The notes beneath the pieces are model-generated. The model saw only the letters and a list, made by a program, of their open reading frames with translations, was not told the DNA's origin and ran no database searches. Below are positions 11,161-23,518 of a stretch of 64,000 nucleotides of DNA, piece by piece. Within the stretch, counting starts at the first letter, position 1, and every line of letters starts with the position of its first letter. This DNA is from Tigriopus japonicus. Lineage: Eukaryota > Arthropoda > Copepoda > Harpacticoida > Harpacticidae. A program made the translations under genes and the position numbers. Where the stretch lies: contig CM021320.1 in NCBI GenBank assembly GCA_010645155.1, forward strand, positions 4,739,071-4,803,070. Reading direction: 5' to 3'.

Positions 11161-14086
11161 ATGAAGACTTTAGGCCCTTTTCAAAAGTTCTTCTTTCTAA
11201 TCAACTTGGGCTCATTTTTGAAAGCTCAAAACATAACCTACTACGACAATTCCAATGAGGAATATGACTACTATGAATTTGACGGCGACAACTTGCATCA
11301 TCCGAGTGAGGACAACAAAACTTATCGTGAACTCGTGAAAGAAAACTATTGCACCCAATTACATCGGTTTGCCTGCTTATTGACCAATTATAAGTTGATC
11401 CTTCCTCCTCGACCAGTCAACAATTTAGTCAAAGTTTTCTTCGAAATCATTGATTTTCCCGAGATCAATGACAACAAGCTCACCATGACTCTTGTTTTGG
11501 AATTAGTCCTTGAATGGCAAGAACCAAGGTTGATATTGGACCCACTCCGAGACAAGAAAATCACCATTGATTCCCAAGGTCTCAAGATGCTTTGGATTCC
11601 GAATGTGGTGTTTGATCGACAACACAAACTGACCCAAATTAGCACGTTCCAAGACTCAAGAGGAGCCGTTGTTCTCGACGATGAGATCATTCGATTTTGG
11701 GCCTTTATCGAAGTAACCGTGTATTGCAGTATGAGCTTCGAACATTTTCCGATGGATGAGCAGATCTGCAAGTTTGTTCTGTCTAGCACTTCGTCTCCGA
11801 TGGAAATTGTCCGATTCGAGTCTGAAGTAAGTACGTCAAGACAAGAACCACGCCTTCAAAATTATTTATTGGAAATTGAATCCATTACTGATCCAAATGA
11901 ATTGCGGTTTGAGTATCCAAGTGGGAACTACTCATTGTGTGGATTCAATGTCAAAATGAAACGACAGGCTTCTACCTATATTCTGATCTATTACGTGCCT
12001 TGTACTGGAATGGTATTGGTGTCTTGGATCAGTTTCCTGGTTGATCCAAATGTGGTCCCGGGACGAACAGCGTTGTTAGTCACCATATTTCTGGTCCTGA
12101 CGACGATATTCTCTGGGATTCAAGTAAGTTCACTCACTTCGACATGACAATTACGAAAAAAGCAAGGACATTGGATAAGTCTACAGTTCTGTACTGTATA
12201 CACAGAAATGCCACTCCCAAATGGTTCGTGATTCAACAAGCTTGCATTGTGTGTGCGATGGGATTGGACATTGAGCACAGGTAGTTACGTGATTCGAAAC
12301 TTGAATTTGCGATTTCAGGGAGTCAGTGGCGGAATTGCTCTCTCAACTGCTATGCTCGAACTAGAGCAATGCATAAAGAATCAAGTTCCCTGGCACCCTT
12401 GCTGCTGGACTGCTGAAATGAGCTCAAAACAAATCTCCACTGACCTAACTGGAGTGACATTTTTGTCTTTATAGAACTGTAGATAAGTCCAGTCGGACGA
12501 ATTTAGTTAGGGGTTCTTGGGGGAAATTGGTTAGAGGTGGGTCAAATCTCAGGCTTTGGTATTCAAAACTTTAAGTGTGTTACATGAAGGAAAAATTCTC
12601 TTGTGACTTCATCTTAGGTGGTTTAAAACAAAAATGTGAACAGGGCTCGGGAATTCTCGCCTATGGACATTAATCCACACGCACTTTCCTCTCGGAAGGG
12701 TAGCCATAATTTGCATATCAAAATTGTATTCAATGTGACCCACTTGAGTCACACACAATTCGCGCGAAACAATAACAAAATGTGACGGTTATCTTTTACT
12801 TGAACAGACCTAGAGGAAAGGTCGTCCTTTCCTCTAACACACGTCCGTCGTCTATTTTAAGAAAGGGACACCTGAAGTAGTATGGACAGCCAAACATGTA
12901 GTTAAAGTTAAGGTGTTGGGTTTGAAAAGTTTAACTGTTACAGACTGACTGTATAATTTTTAGGAAATAAGGAATGGTAGACTAAATACGGTTGATCCTG
13001 CATTGGCTTCTCTTCATTTTTGGTGGCATTAAAATCATGATTCTTGGAACCATTCTAAGTACCTTTGCATTTTGTATTGTTTCTACTCCATTTCTACGAG
13101 AACTTTTGAGATTTCTAATCTAATTTGTCAACCTGTAACAGTCAAGCGTTTTAAACCTAACATCCTCCCTTAACTTCCTGCTGGCTGTCCATGCTACATA
13201 AGGTGACCTTTTCCTGTTTTTTGAATATTTTGAAGACCAAAATCCCGTCATCTGTTGACTGACCATACAAGAACGTGTCATGAACAAAATCATATATTAT
13301 TTAACTTACACTCTTTTGGCTCATTGACACTTTTTGAACTGTCTGTATTCTATCCATGCTCAAGATCCTCCAAGAGGTCACTCAGAAGCAATCTCATATG
13401 GAAATCAGAAACATTTTGTTGTTTCGCGAGAAATGAGTGTGACTAACGTGAGTCACATTAAACACAATTTTGATACGCAAATTATGGTCACCTTCCGAGA
13501 GGAAAGTGCGTGTGGATTAATGTCCATAATTCTCGCCAACCTCTTTCAAGTTCGTTCTTTGACCGCTCTAAACACATCTCTAGCTATTTGGCCCCAAGAA
13601 TTCCCATCCGAATGCGTCCGACCAAACTTATCCATTATTTAAAAGTTTTGCTTCCAATTGCCAAAGAAACTTGCACATGCTTGAATTTTGTCTATTCACC
13701 TTAAAAGACTTTCTTACTCATATTTTTCTAACAAATATCACTCTCGATTTCAGCGCGACACGCCAAGATCTCATGGATTAACCGCACTAGGACAATACGC
13801 ACTGGTTTGCTTGACCTTCGTGTTCTTGGCCATGATTGAATTTGCGGTTCTTTTATTTCTGAAAAGGTTCTCGTCGCATAAACAAACCAGGGAAGCCAAA
13901 AAACAAGTTCCTTCGAACCCATGGGGTTTGATTTCAAATCAAGAGCAAGCAAAGGTTTCCAAAAGGTCAATCTCATGGCTGTCGGATGTGGATTCTTTCT
14001 CGTATTGGATTGATCAAGGTGCATTGGTTATTTTCCCGTTCGGATTTGCTGTGTTTAACCTCGTTCACTTTACACAATACAATTGA
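11161..14086 (+). CDS. Cys-loop ligand-gated ion channel subunit (insect group I type)
   Basis: Two exons, 11161-12123 and 13754-14086, joined in phase 0 (CAA|GTAAGT ... CAG|CGC), encode 431 aa. ATG 11161 is chosen because a hydrophobic signal peptide follows at once (residues 1-22). An acidic, Tyr-rich segment and the extracellular ligand-binding domain come next. Cys189 and Cys203 are spaced by 13 residues around FPMD, the family's disulfide loop. M1 is about 271-293, M2 302-321, M3 333-357 and M4 404-428. The segment before M2 reads VVPGR, matching the PGR form known from arthropod pH- or metal-gated chloride channels of the Hodor/pHCl-2, CG7589 and CG6927 group; this suggests, but does not prove, anion selectivity. 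The M3-M4 loop is short, giving a compact subunit. The intron is 1630 bp and mostly inverted repeat. The gene converges on DNALI1, so its 3' UTR must run antisense to that gene; the first downstream AATAAA seen is at 14625-14630. Confidence 0.92.
12482..13632. mobile_element. 1.15-kb imperfect inverted-repeat element inside the channel intron
   Basis: The left arm (from 12482, GATAAGTCCAGTCGGACG) and right arm (to 13632, CGTCCGACCAAACTTATC) are reverse complements over roughly 450-500 bases each, with a small unpaired centre near 12.96-13.12 kb. Matching blocks include ATGGACATTAATCCACACGC with its complement near 13.5 kb, and ATGGACAGCC with its complement near 13.19 kb. The left arm has an extra block of about 80 bases. 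No coding capacity was found and no clear target duplication was seen. It is probably a non-autonomous foldback or MITE-type DNA element. Confidence 0.85.
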
Positions 14087-14092
14087 GACCTC

Positions 14093-14098
14093 TTTATT
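14093..14098 (-). terminator. Polyadenylation signal containing the DNALI1 stop codon
   Basis: On the minus strand the last codons read AAA TAA A, so AATAAA overlaps the TAA stop (14096-14094). Cleavage 10-30 bases on would fall inside the last coding codons of the convergent channel gene. That this is the functional signal is inference. Confidence 0.5.
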
Positions 14099-15484
14099 TC
14101 TTCTGTGATATAATCCCTTCTAATTGAGCCTTTAACTGTTGATTGGTTCGCTTCAAGAAGTTGATTTCCTCGCCATGATTCTTTTCATCGGCAATCTTTT
14201 GTTCAGCTGCTCGCTTTTCAATCATCTCACATCCACGTTTTAAGTCCGATACTTCTTTCTCCAAATTGGCCTTTTCCTCTTCCAATCTTGAAATGGTGCT
14301 TTCCATATCCGTTTTACCCTGGAATGAGCCAAACATTTCAATAACCGCCAAGTTTTTTTTCGAACTTGATTAGGATTGATTTTAACCAAAGATCAAGTTA
14401 GATTGCTCAAGCTCCATGTTGCGTGAACAGAAGAAATGCTGCTTCAATTTTTCTGAAACATAAGGCAATCTCTGGCTTTTGAATTTGAAGTATCTTTTTG
14501 AGAGATTGTGACAAGCCCTTTATGAGTTTTTATGTTCAAATCTTCAAAAAATAACAAGCTTGTAACCAACTAGATCACATGGTAATGTATATGACAGTTA
14601 ACGAGTACACCAAAATCAAGTCAGAATAAATGGTCCCTAAATACATTTTTGCTTCAACAGCTGCCTTTCAAACAAAACTAAATATCTTAAGGCATACTTG
14701 AGAATTCTTCTGAATTCTTCCAATAGCTTTCTGATATTCGCTCACATGCAACTCATTTTTGCTTTTAATTAGTTAAGCCCAAGATAACAGCTGACATTAA
14801 CACGTGGAATTGTAGCCTTCAAGCACTCTAGAATTCTCTATGATTTGAACCAACCTGTTCAGCTTGGAGAGCCTTTCGAATGCCAAAGGCGATACTCGAC
14901 TCATAGAGAGTTTGGTAGGCATGCAACGTCATCCGGAGCTCATCCCTCACTCGAAGTAACAAAAGACCCCTCTCCGTACAGTTGATCGTGCATTGGCGGA
15001 TCAGTTCATCGAAACATTGGGCATACAATTCGCGCCGGACTTGACAGATCCCCGTCTCTCTTGCCTGTCTTTGTTGTAGCTTTTGATCTAATTGTTCCTA
15101 CAAGACAAGACAGATCCACCGTTACACACAGGCCTTGAGCACCAGAGGGCGTTGGTGATCAAAGACACTCACCTGAAGGTTGATAACATCTAAACGCGTG
15201 GCTGGTGTGGCCGAAACAGATTGACGCCACAATTGTCCGTCTTCATCCCATTCTCGGGGAGGAAGAATGGCGTCCAAGATCTCATCAGTCTCGGTTTTGG
15301 GCTTGGGTGTCTCACTCCCGTCACTTATAGTGGCATCATTGGGCAATTGACCCGCACTTTTGGGCCTGGTGGATGCTTGAGAGGGGGTTCCAAAAGGGGC
15401 TGCCTTTTTGTCGATGAGCACAGGATTGTTGTATCGCACTAAAGAGAACGAGGTTCCCACCAGATTTGTTTCCTCGTCAGCCAT
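14094..15484 (-). CDS. DNALI1: Axonemal dynein light intermediate chain (p28)
   Basis: Three exons on the minus strand, 15484-15173, 15097-14855 and 14318-14094, are joined in phase 0 with GT-AG ends and give 259 aa, about the length of animal DNALI1. Family signatures are clear: LPPREWDEDGQLW and TPATRLDVINLQ in exon 1, then CFDELIRQCTINCTERGLLL and ALQAEQ in exon 2. Exon 3 is a heptad-rich coiled coil ending FLKRTNQQLKAQLEGI. The protein is a light chain of single-headed inner-arm dyneins in motile cilia and sperm flagella, where it binds heavy chains with actin. The ATG at 15484 lies in a good context and starts the conserved length. The gene looks intact. Introns are 75 and 536 bp. It is tail to tail with the Cys-loop channel, 7 bases between stops. 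Confidence 0.95.
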
Positions 15485-18400
15485 GTTGAGCTAAACTGGA
15501 CACCTTCCTCCTTTCTGGACCCCGAAATAGCACGGTTGTTCCAATTACCTATCGATCCAACATCTGGGACCTTCTCGACAACCTTCAAGCCCGGTCTTTG
15601 CGAGGCTGTTCCAAGTTCCAACCCTCAAAAGGGTGACCTCATTCTCTGGCGTTTAAGTTGTTTCATCGATCTTTTCCCCTTGTCGGATATCCATTAGGCG
15701 TTGCTAGTGAAGCAAGTACAAAGAAATATTGTGGCAAAAAGCGGCATTTAAAGGCAATTTCCCTCAGTTTTCTGTTGTTGACGGACAATGCGAAATGCGA
15801 TTGACTGTAAACAAACACAATCTCTCAGCAATCACCAATGCTTTGGACCAGTTTGAGCTTACTCAAAAGCCGTTCCGACGACCAACATTCACATCTTGAT
15901 AAATGTGGATTTTGTGGCGTTTGCGCTTCAATGAATGACCACAACCTCACTGACAATCAAGCTTAAAAAAGCCAAAAGCATATCTTTATTTTTTAGTTAT
16001 AAACATAAGAGAGGAAATGCAGTTTTGTAGAAGTGTAGTTTGATTTAGATAAAAAGATTGAAGTCCTTAAGGTATGATTAAGTTCTCAGTTTCGTGCCCA
16101 AATGTCTGGCCCGTTGTTCAATGAGCCTTGTGTTGGGACTTTTTTCCATCTAAAGCTGAGGGGCTTGAAGAGCCACAAAAGAAGAGATCAACCATTCAGA
16201 AGTGAGTTTGGCGGCATTTTGACACCAACCATTTAACTATGAGCGTTACAATAACGGAATGATGGAACATCCGCGAGCACAGGAATTCATTCTCTATTAC
16301 GAAAAAACACATGAAACTTGCATGATAGCCACATCATATTGCTAGTCATATTTGCTTTTACTTCCCGTAAAGCAAAAGTCGAAAAAATGTTCATATTTAT
16401 CTTAAATCTGTGATCGAGTCTGAGTCCATGTTTTAACAGCTGATTATGAGGACCAATGATTTCCTCTCGTGGTCCTGCCCGCAAAATCTCACCACTAGTT
16501 TGGGCATAGGTATGTTGTTTAAGCCTCTCGGATCGCTTTTTTCAAAGCGCATCGGGAGCGTAGAAAACCAAAATGTTGTTGATCTTTCAATTTACGATCC
16601 ATATCCTGTTAGTCGTGAAAGAGGATTTGCCAAACATGAAAAGAAATTACCAGAACAGATGTAAATCGCAGCCTGGAAAGGTAAACATGCACGATTCTCT
16701 CTGCTTGTGGGATTAGTTCCAATATCTTCATTCACATCTACTTCGTGGAATTGTGCCCACTCTCACCAGAGCAACATCAGCACAAAGTTTCCACATATAA
16801 CTACAGGAATTGAATTATTCTCTCCTACCATAACAAACTCTCTCTACAATTCCAATTTCCTAACAACCATACAGTAATAAATTGTGGAAGATAGATTCAG
16901 ACTTGAATGATGAATTTCTAAAATACTAAAAACAGTATTGGCCATAATAAATCAGATTCCCCAAATGTGATTGCTGGGCCTTACACATCACTATTAAAAA
17001 TCTACATTATGGAAATAGTTCCAAACCAAGGAAAACTCCATCACGCCTTTTCGGAATAACTAATTAAAACCCACGCAACCTGGCCTTTTCAACACTTTCC
17101 AACAAGTCCAAGGCAACTAATGTGGATTTCTCGGTCTACCAAATGTCGGATACCGTGAGATAAGGAAGAGGTGTGTGTGTGTGTGGACTGGATGAACTTT
17201 GTGCTTTGTCTGAATGGATTGTGGGCTCTCTGCACTCCTGTTCTCAGTATTTCTCTTCAATGAAGCGTGAAGAATTTTTCAACTATTTGTCCCCGCTGCG
17301 TTACCCAGTGTGTGATTCCCACTTCGAGAGTTTCCCTAACGATAAGGGATAAAGATACTCTCTACTTGTACAACTGTAAATGACTGACCCTTCCGACAAT
17401 GACAGATTGAGTTGCCATTTTGGGGTACTGGAAAAGTCAACCCTGTCTCCAAATTATGAGTCCGGACAAGGCCGCAAGCATTTATTAAAAGACCCCCCCG
17501 ATCAATCTGGGTGGCAAAGGCATCTCCAAAGAGTCATAAAAGGCTCCCCTTGTGCCACGGCCAATCAAATGGAGGGAGTCTGACAACCAATTTCAAGCTG
17601 AGCTGAATGAGGTGCGAGAATCCAGTTGTTGGAGGAGGGAAAAAGAAACTTTTTCAGTAACACTTGAGCCCTTATCACGGCGGTGATCATCATCATCATC
17701 AAGCTGTGGGCCAACGCTTGTTTCTCCTCAGGACGCCACGTATTTGATATCAAGCCGACGATTCACTTGCCAGTGATATTTCAAAACTCGGACATACCAG
17801 AGTTTTCTTTTCAGAGCCACACTCGCACAAATGAACCTTTTTTTTTGGAATGAAATACTGACATGAACCTCCGTCTAGTCCCCACCAAACTTCAGATGGG
17901 AGTCATCAGGTTCATTCCAAGTTATGTGCAAACTGCTTAGAGAGTTTGTAAAATAGACTGACGCGCCTTCAAGTGGCCAAAAATTGAACCACCAACGATA
18001 TAGAATGGAAGTGTTTATAATGATGCTGCTTTCCTAAAATATTCAAAAATATCAATAACAATCACGGGTTCAATCAAACAAATGAATGAATGTTTGTGAG
18101 GACAGGTGAAGGAATTATTTTTTAAAATGAAGCAGGTTTCTTTACAAGTTCAAAATACTCGGTATTTTCAAAAAATAATAGGAAAAGAGGCCCTCTGCAT
18201 ATATTACAATCAATCTTTGAATTGTTTTTCCTTAATTCCAACGTAACAAAACTACCTGGTTCGCCTTTCATTATATGGTGACTTTTTGTATTTCATCTCT
18301 TTCCGCCAGGTGGCATTAGCTGTTTGTATGTCTGAGTAAGATGAATGTGGATTGTTGCTCTTTAATCAAATTGTGTAATCACTTTCAATTGCTTTTGACA

Positions 18401-21400
18401 TGTTCCGTAATTGGAAGCCAATCAAATCTGCTTATGCCACAGATCTTTGAGGATGCAGCCACATTTCATCCTCACTGAATAAACTTCTCATCCCTGAATG
18501 AATCGCCTGGATCTTCAAGAGGGTGAGCATTTATCGGAAAACGCTTTCCACAGTGCATAAACCACGGTATTGAATAAGGGTTCGTGTCAACTCAAGGGGT
18601 CTCTGTCATAGAGGGGGACTGATTCAGCAGAAATCCAGAACGGGTTTTGCTTTATGGTGTTGTTCGACCCCTCTTCAACTGAACTCATGACGACGACATT
18701 GTTATCATCACCACCACCAACCCCTTTTGATCTGAAGCGAGAAATCTTGTTGACTGAGCTCGATCATTGCATCGACCGATGATTCGGTGTATTTTCGGGC
18801 TAACATTTGCCCATCATGCATTGGTTGAAGGATGATCTTATGTTCCCTAGAGACTAGCTAATTGTTGGATCATGCCTATGGTGAGTGCGAGAGTTCCACA
18901 AGATACGGTTATCAGTTTGTTTCGAAAGGGAATCTGTTCCCATGTCTCAGCACAAAAATGCCTTCAATGAGGGTCTTTGGAAATGCTTGACAAACTTTTG
19001 ATGTTTTCACGATAAACACGTTCTTCTTTTGGAGATGGTTTGGCATTCATGGTTTTGTGGTGTCTGCGTATCGGCAACCATGACAAAAGAACTCTTGTGA
19101 TCTCAGTTAGGACTCAAAAGAAGACCCTTCGTCACAATTGAACATTCTCGATTTCTGGAACCATAAATATTCCAAGGGAAACCGTATTTCATAACTTGTG
19201 CATAAAGAAAATTTAAGACCTTTAATTTTAGGAAACATATGAGTATTCAGGAATTTACTGAGGCTTTTGGTACAACAATAGAAAACGTTCTGTTGCCCAT
19301 GTCTGTCAAACAATGAATGGATCATTTTGTAGCACTTAAAGAAGTATCAAAGAATATTCGTCCCAGCTTAAAATGTTTTCAAACTAGTCTGACACTGATT
19401 GGATAATCGATGATCCACTTCATTATTGCTCATGGGATGTTTGACATAATTTGGCCACTTCCTGAAGCTAAGCATCTCGATGCCACCGAATATTAAATTC
19501 CCTTCACTGTCGCCATAGAAACATTTCCGCTAGAGTGGGATCTCATTTATGTACAATGATTGACAATGCTAATGTAGAAATGTCTAATGAAAATGAAAGT
19601 TTCAATGGAAGCTTTAACGTCAATGTATATCATTGAAAAGGCTAAATATGATGCAGTGACCAATATCAGAAAACAATTGTTTAAAAAAATATTTAATGTT
19701 GGTTCTTGCATGATATTTACCTCTAGAAACTTATGTGTTGGCATCATGATTCCCGTTTATTGTTATTTTAACAAAATGATGATTAGGGGGTCTGATGTTG
19801 ATTTTCCTTTCATATGAAGCAAACTGATACTTAAGTTTCGTGAACTTTTTAAAATTAAATGTTTGTTAAAATATTCCAGCTTACTAATGGAAGATAAATA
19901 GTTGCCATATCAATAGCAAAGACTATTTCGAATTTTGGATGCCTGAAGAACCTGCTAATTGAAGCGAAATTCTTTTAGTGTTGGACAATTTTTTAACACT
20001 AAAAGTCACATTTTTTATTTTGATTTTTTCCCTCTGAACTTTTTCACTGAACAATCTGTACCCGAAACAATAGGTATAGCTCCTCTAAAACAAATTCGCT
20101 ATGGACTCACTCTCTGATCTCCGTTCCCTTGCTCAAGGGACGAAAGAAGGAGTCACGAGACGATTTGGGTTTCCCAAATCCTGTGTTTATAAGAGCTCAA
20201 ACGAGATCAAATCTACTAATCCAATGGGCAAAATACGCACACACGCACTTACTCTAACCAACACACCCACCCAAAGCCAAGTAAGTGTTATCGCAAGTAA
20301 GAACGGGTGTGTGCATGTTCACGTGAATGAGCAGAATAAGAGCGCAAATTGTGGGAAAATCATTGAGGCAAACGAGATGGGAAATCATCTTCTCCCGTTG
20401 CCATAATATGCGTGAACCTCGCTAGCACCAGGTTCCAAATCTTCCTTTGTTTGATCAACGGGACACAGAGTTGTTATAAAGCAATATGAAAATAATGGAA
20501 CATCAATTTTTGTTTAAGTTAAGTCTGGTATTGGTTTTTGCTGTAGAAACTGATATGGTTGATGGAAAGTTCGTGTTGTCGTATGAATATTTGATCCCGA
20601 TGATTTTGATTTTCGTGAAGCGAAATCTCTCACTAGTCATTTACGATTTTTTTAAAACTTGTTTTTAATGCGAACGCCTTATCATAACCCAAATTTAACT
20701 AAAGATAGAGCAAATTTTGCATTCTTGAATAGATAATGGAATTCTGAAACCGGATTTGCTAGATGAGCATAAAAACAAGCGGTCAAGCAATTAAGCGAAA
20801 AGCAACGAAAATATTAGGTAATGGCACTAATGCCTTCTTAAATAAGCAATTCATCTTTTTGCACTTTAAAGTTTTTTCAATCAATTGCAGATTTTTTAAC
20901 CCCGCCACAAAAAGGCTGAATCTCCTTGTAATAAGTAATAACAATACACAATTGCAAGAAATGTAAACAAAATTATTTCTATTTCCGTAAATTTACATTT
21001 TAGCTATTTTCATTAACTTGCGGTTTCATCCAAATGACTTTTTAAAGATTATTGTGCAGAATATATCGTAAATTTTGCTTCGCTGATCATAGCTTCCAGT
21101 TTTATGCTTTCCAGTTTTGCCAGCGCTTTGTGGTAATTTTGGTCATCTGCTCAAGATGAATTTCCAATTGGAAATTGGCCACTTTTAAAAAATATATAAA
21201 GAAAGACTTTCTATCTTTGTTACTGAAAATCACGCTTATGTATAAAAAAACTCAATAACTTTTATTTTCTTACTTTTTTGTCAAAAATTGTCTTCCTCTG
21301 AAGCGTTTACCGAATGTTGGACTCGTGTTTAATGTTCAAAAATACTGTATTGTCAGTATTGCCTTCAAAAAACTAAAATAATTTCGGATATTCAAATACT

Positions 21401-22950
21401 TTTCATAATTAATAATCTCTTATATTGCACATTGGCTATTAACCTATGAGCCAAATGACAAACTTGGATGGTATCTTTATCGAATAGTTAAGGTTTACTT
21501 GTCGGCAAACACTATGAAAGAAGAACTAGAAAACAAGTCTCCCTTTCCTTGACTTTTGACGGTTGAACCCAGTTGGGTCAGTGGTCGAAGTTGAAACTAT
21601 TTGAAAGTGAAACTGTTGTTATTCTTTGGTGGCACTGGTTTCTTGGTTGGTTGGAACTTGGGTCAGTCAGGCAGAAACCATCCCACTAACGTTGATTGAC
21701 GTTTCTTTAGTTGGGCCGCTTTTAGTGAACAATTGTTTTGAGTTGACTTCACTTGAGAGACCCATCAACCTACTTTGGAAGTTGGATTTTAACAATGTTA
21801 AGCAAAAACCGAGCTGCTTATTGTCCAAAATGTGCTCTTTTCGGTTTCCGAAGGACGATAAACGACAATTACCAGAATTGTTTGTGGCCGAAAATAGCCG
21901 GGGAAATTAGTGTTTTGCCTTGTTATGAGTGAACAATTTACCCTTGTCAAAAGTGTCACTCAATCCAAAATTGAGGGCCGATCCTTAAGTCAGACTTCGT
22001 TGTGACATGAAAATGACCCTGTTCCGAAATAGAGAATACTCTTCAAATGACAAGCAACCGTTTTCATCTGAGCATTTAATTGCATCCAAATGTCTGTCTC
22101 GAAACAATGATTGAATCGGCTACGAGTTCACGTTACGGCAACGCAAGTTTGAAAAGAAGAGGTTTGGTTTCCTATTTAAAAGCAACTTGCGTCCTGAGGT
22201 TTCTTTCGTGACACTTTTGTTCCGCTTGGTGTAAAGGAATAAAAATTGATAATTTATAAAGCCAAGTCAAATTTGTGCTGTTTTTTGAAGTTTAAATTTA
22301 GACTAAAATATGGACTGTTTTTTCATGGATCAATCCAACATTGTTTCTTTTACCAAACGGTGTGCTTGAGTCCACATTTAGTTTTCGCATTGCGGAAGTC
22401 TTCTTGCCAAAACATTTAGTTGTAAGATTACAACTAAGAATGTGAAAAATGGCAGTTGTTCCCGCCACTCCTTGCCTTTTCCTTCCTCGTCAACTTGAAA
22501 TGAACTTCTATCAAGTGACCCAGTCACCCTTGTTAAATTAATTTCATAGTTAAGTAATGAATGACTGAATGAATTGAGAGAAATCCGCCTTTTTTGTTTG
22601 CTCCACATCATCCGGGAACATTCCGGTTGAAGTTATGAAGGTACCAGTGCGTTGACCCTTCAAGTTGAGCCAAAAGTGGGTTAATGATTGAGCCCTTTTT
22701 TCATCAAATTAAACTGAATTTGAATATTTCAAAACAAGCCCTTATTTTAGAAAAAAGAAGCAGTTTCATCTACCTTTCATGTCGGGCACAACGTACGTAC
22801 AAAACGAAAGATGGTAATCAAAAACTAAGGATTCCAAATCTATTTCAAGAAAAGAACATAAAAATGACATTGTGATAGCATATGTGAAATGAGTTTTCTC
22901 TAGCTGTGGCTTTTAGGGTGATGCCATCTGAAAAATGAATGGCTGCAAAT

Positions 22951-23150
22951 CAGGGGGTGGCAGCCTGTTGGGTCGGGAGAAAAGTTCAAAATAGTGGGCC
23001 CGAGAGCTATTTATAGTACTGAACACGTGGGCCCAAAACCTAGTTATTGTTTAATTGTGGGCCCTTGAGCCCACCACAATCTGTTTGTTGGGCCCCTTGG
23101 AAACAGTCAAATTTGGTGGGCCTTGACTTCAAAGTGGATGCCGACCCCTG
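22951..23150. mobile_element. hAT-like MITE, 200 bp, with 8-bp target duplication
   Basis: The ends are CAGGGGGTGGCAG and GATGCCGACCCCTG, the CAGNG-type inverted ends of hAT elements. It is flanked by CTGCAAAT (22943-22950) and CTGTAAAT (23151-23158), an 8-bp duplication with one mismatch, as expected for hAT. The interior is rich in GGGCCC/TGGGCC motifs and non-coding. A relative lies at 32.5 kb. Confidence 0.85.
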
Positions 23151-23518
23151 CTGTAAATGATCCTCTCATTGTATTTGTACGAAGGTTTTGTTGTACGTAT
23201 CCTAATAAACTAAAAGGTGATTCACCGTCCCAAGACATTTCTGCACTGGATTCCTAAGTTCTTTGGTTAAACATTTCCAAATTTCTATTTAGTCATTCTG
23301 TCTGAAGAAACTGAAGCTAGTCTTTAACAACATCTGAGATGCCGATTCATCTTTCCTCTTTTTAACAATCAATCAATTGTTGGTATTTCTAAATTCATTT
23401 GAAGGATCCTGTTCCAAGATACAGGTGAATGTGCCATTTAGTAAAGTAGTCAAATATTTGGACAAAACAATGAAGGCAAACAAACCACATGAAATGCACT
23501 TGGTCTGAGTTAAGGGTT

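Noticed and set aside
12247..12474. Open frame inside the channel intron
   Set aside because: It does not match any Cys-loop segment and M2-M3 join directly from 12123 to 13754.
20101..20406. 101-codon ATG-opened frame
   Set aside because: Low-complexity composition, no family resemblance and no neighbours in a gene-poor interval.
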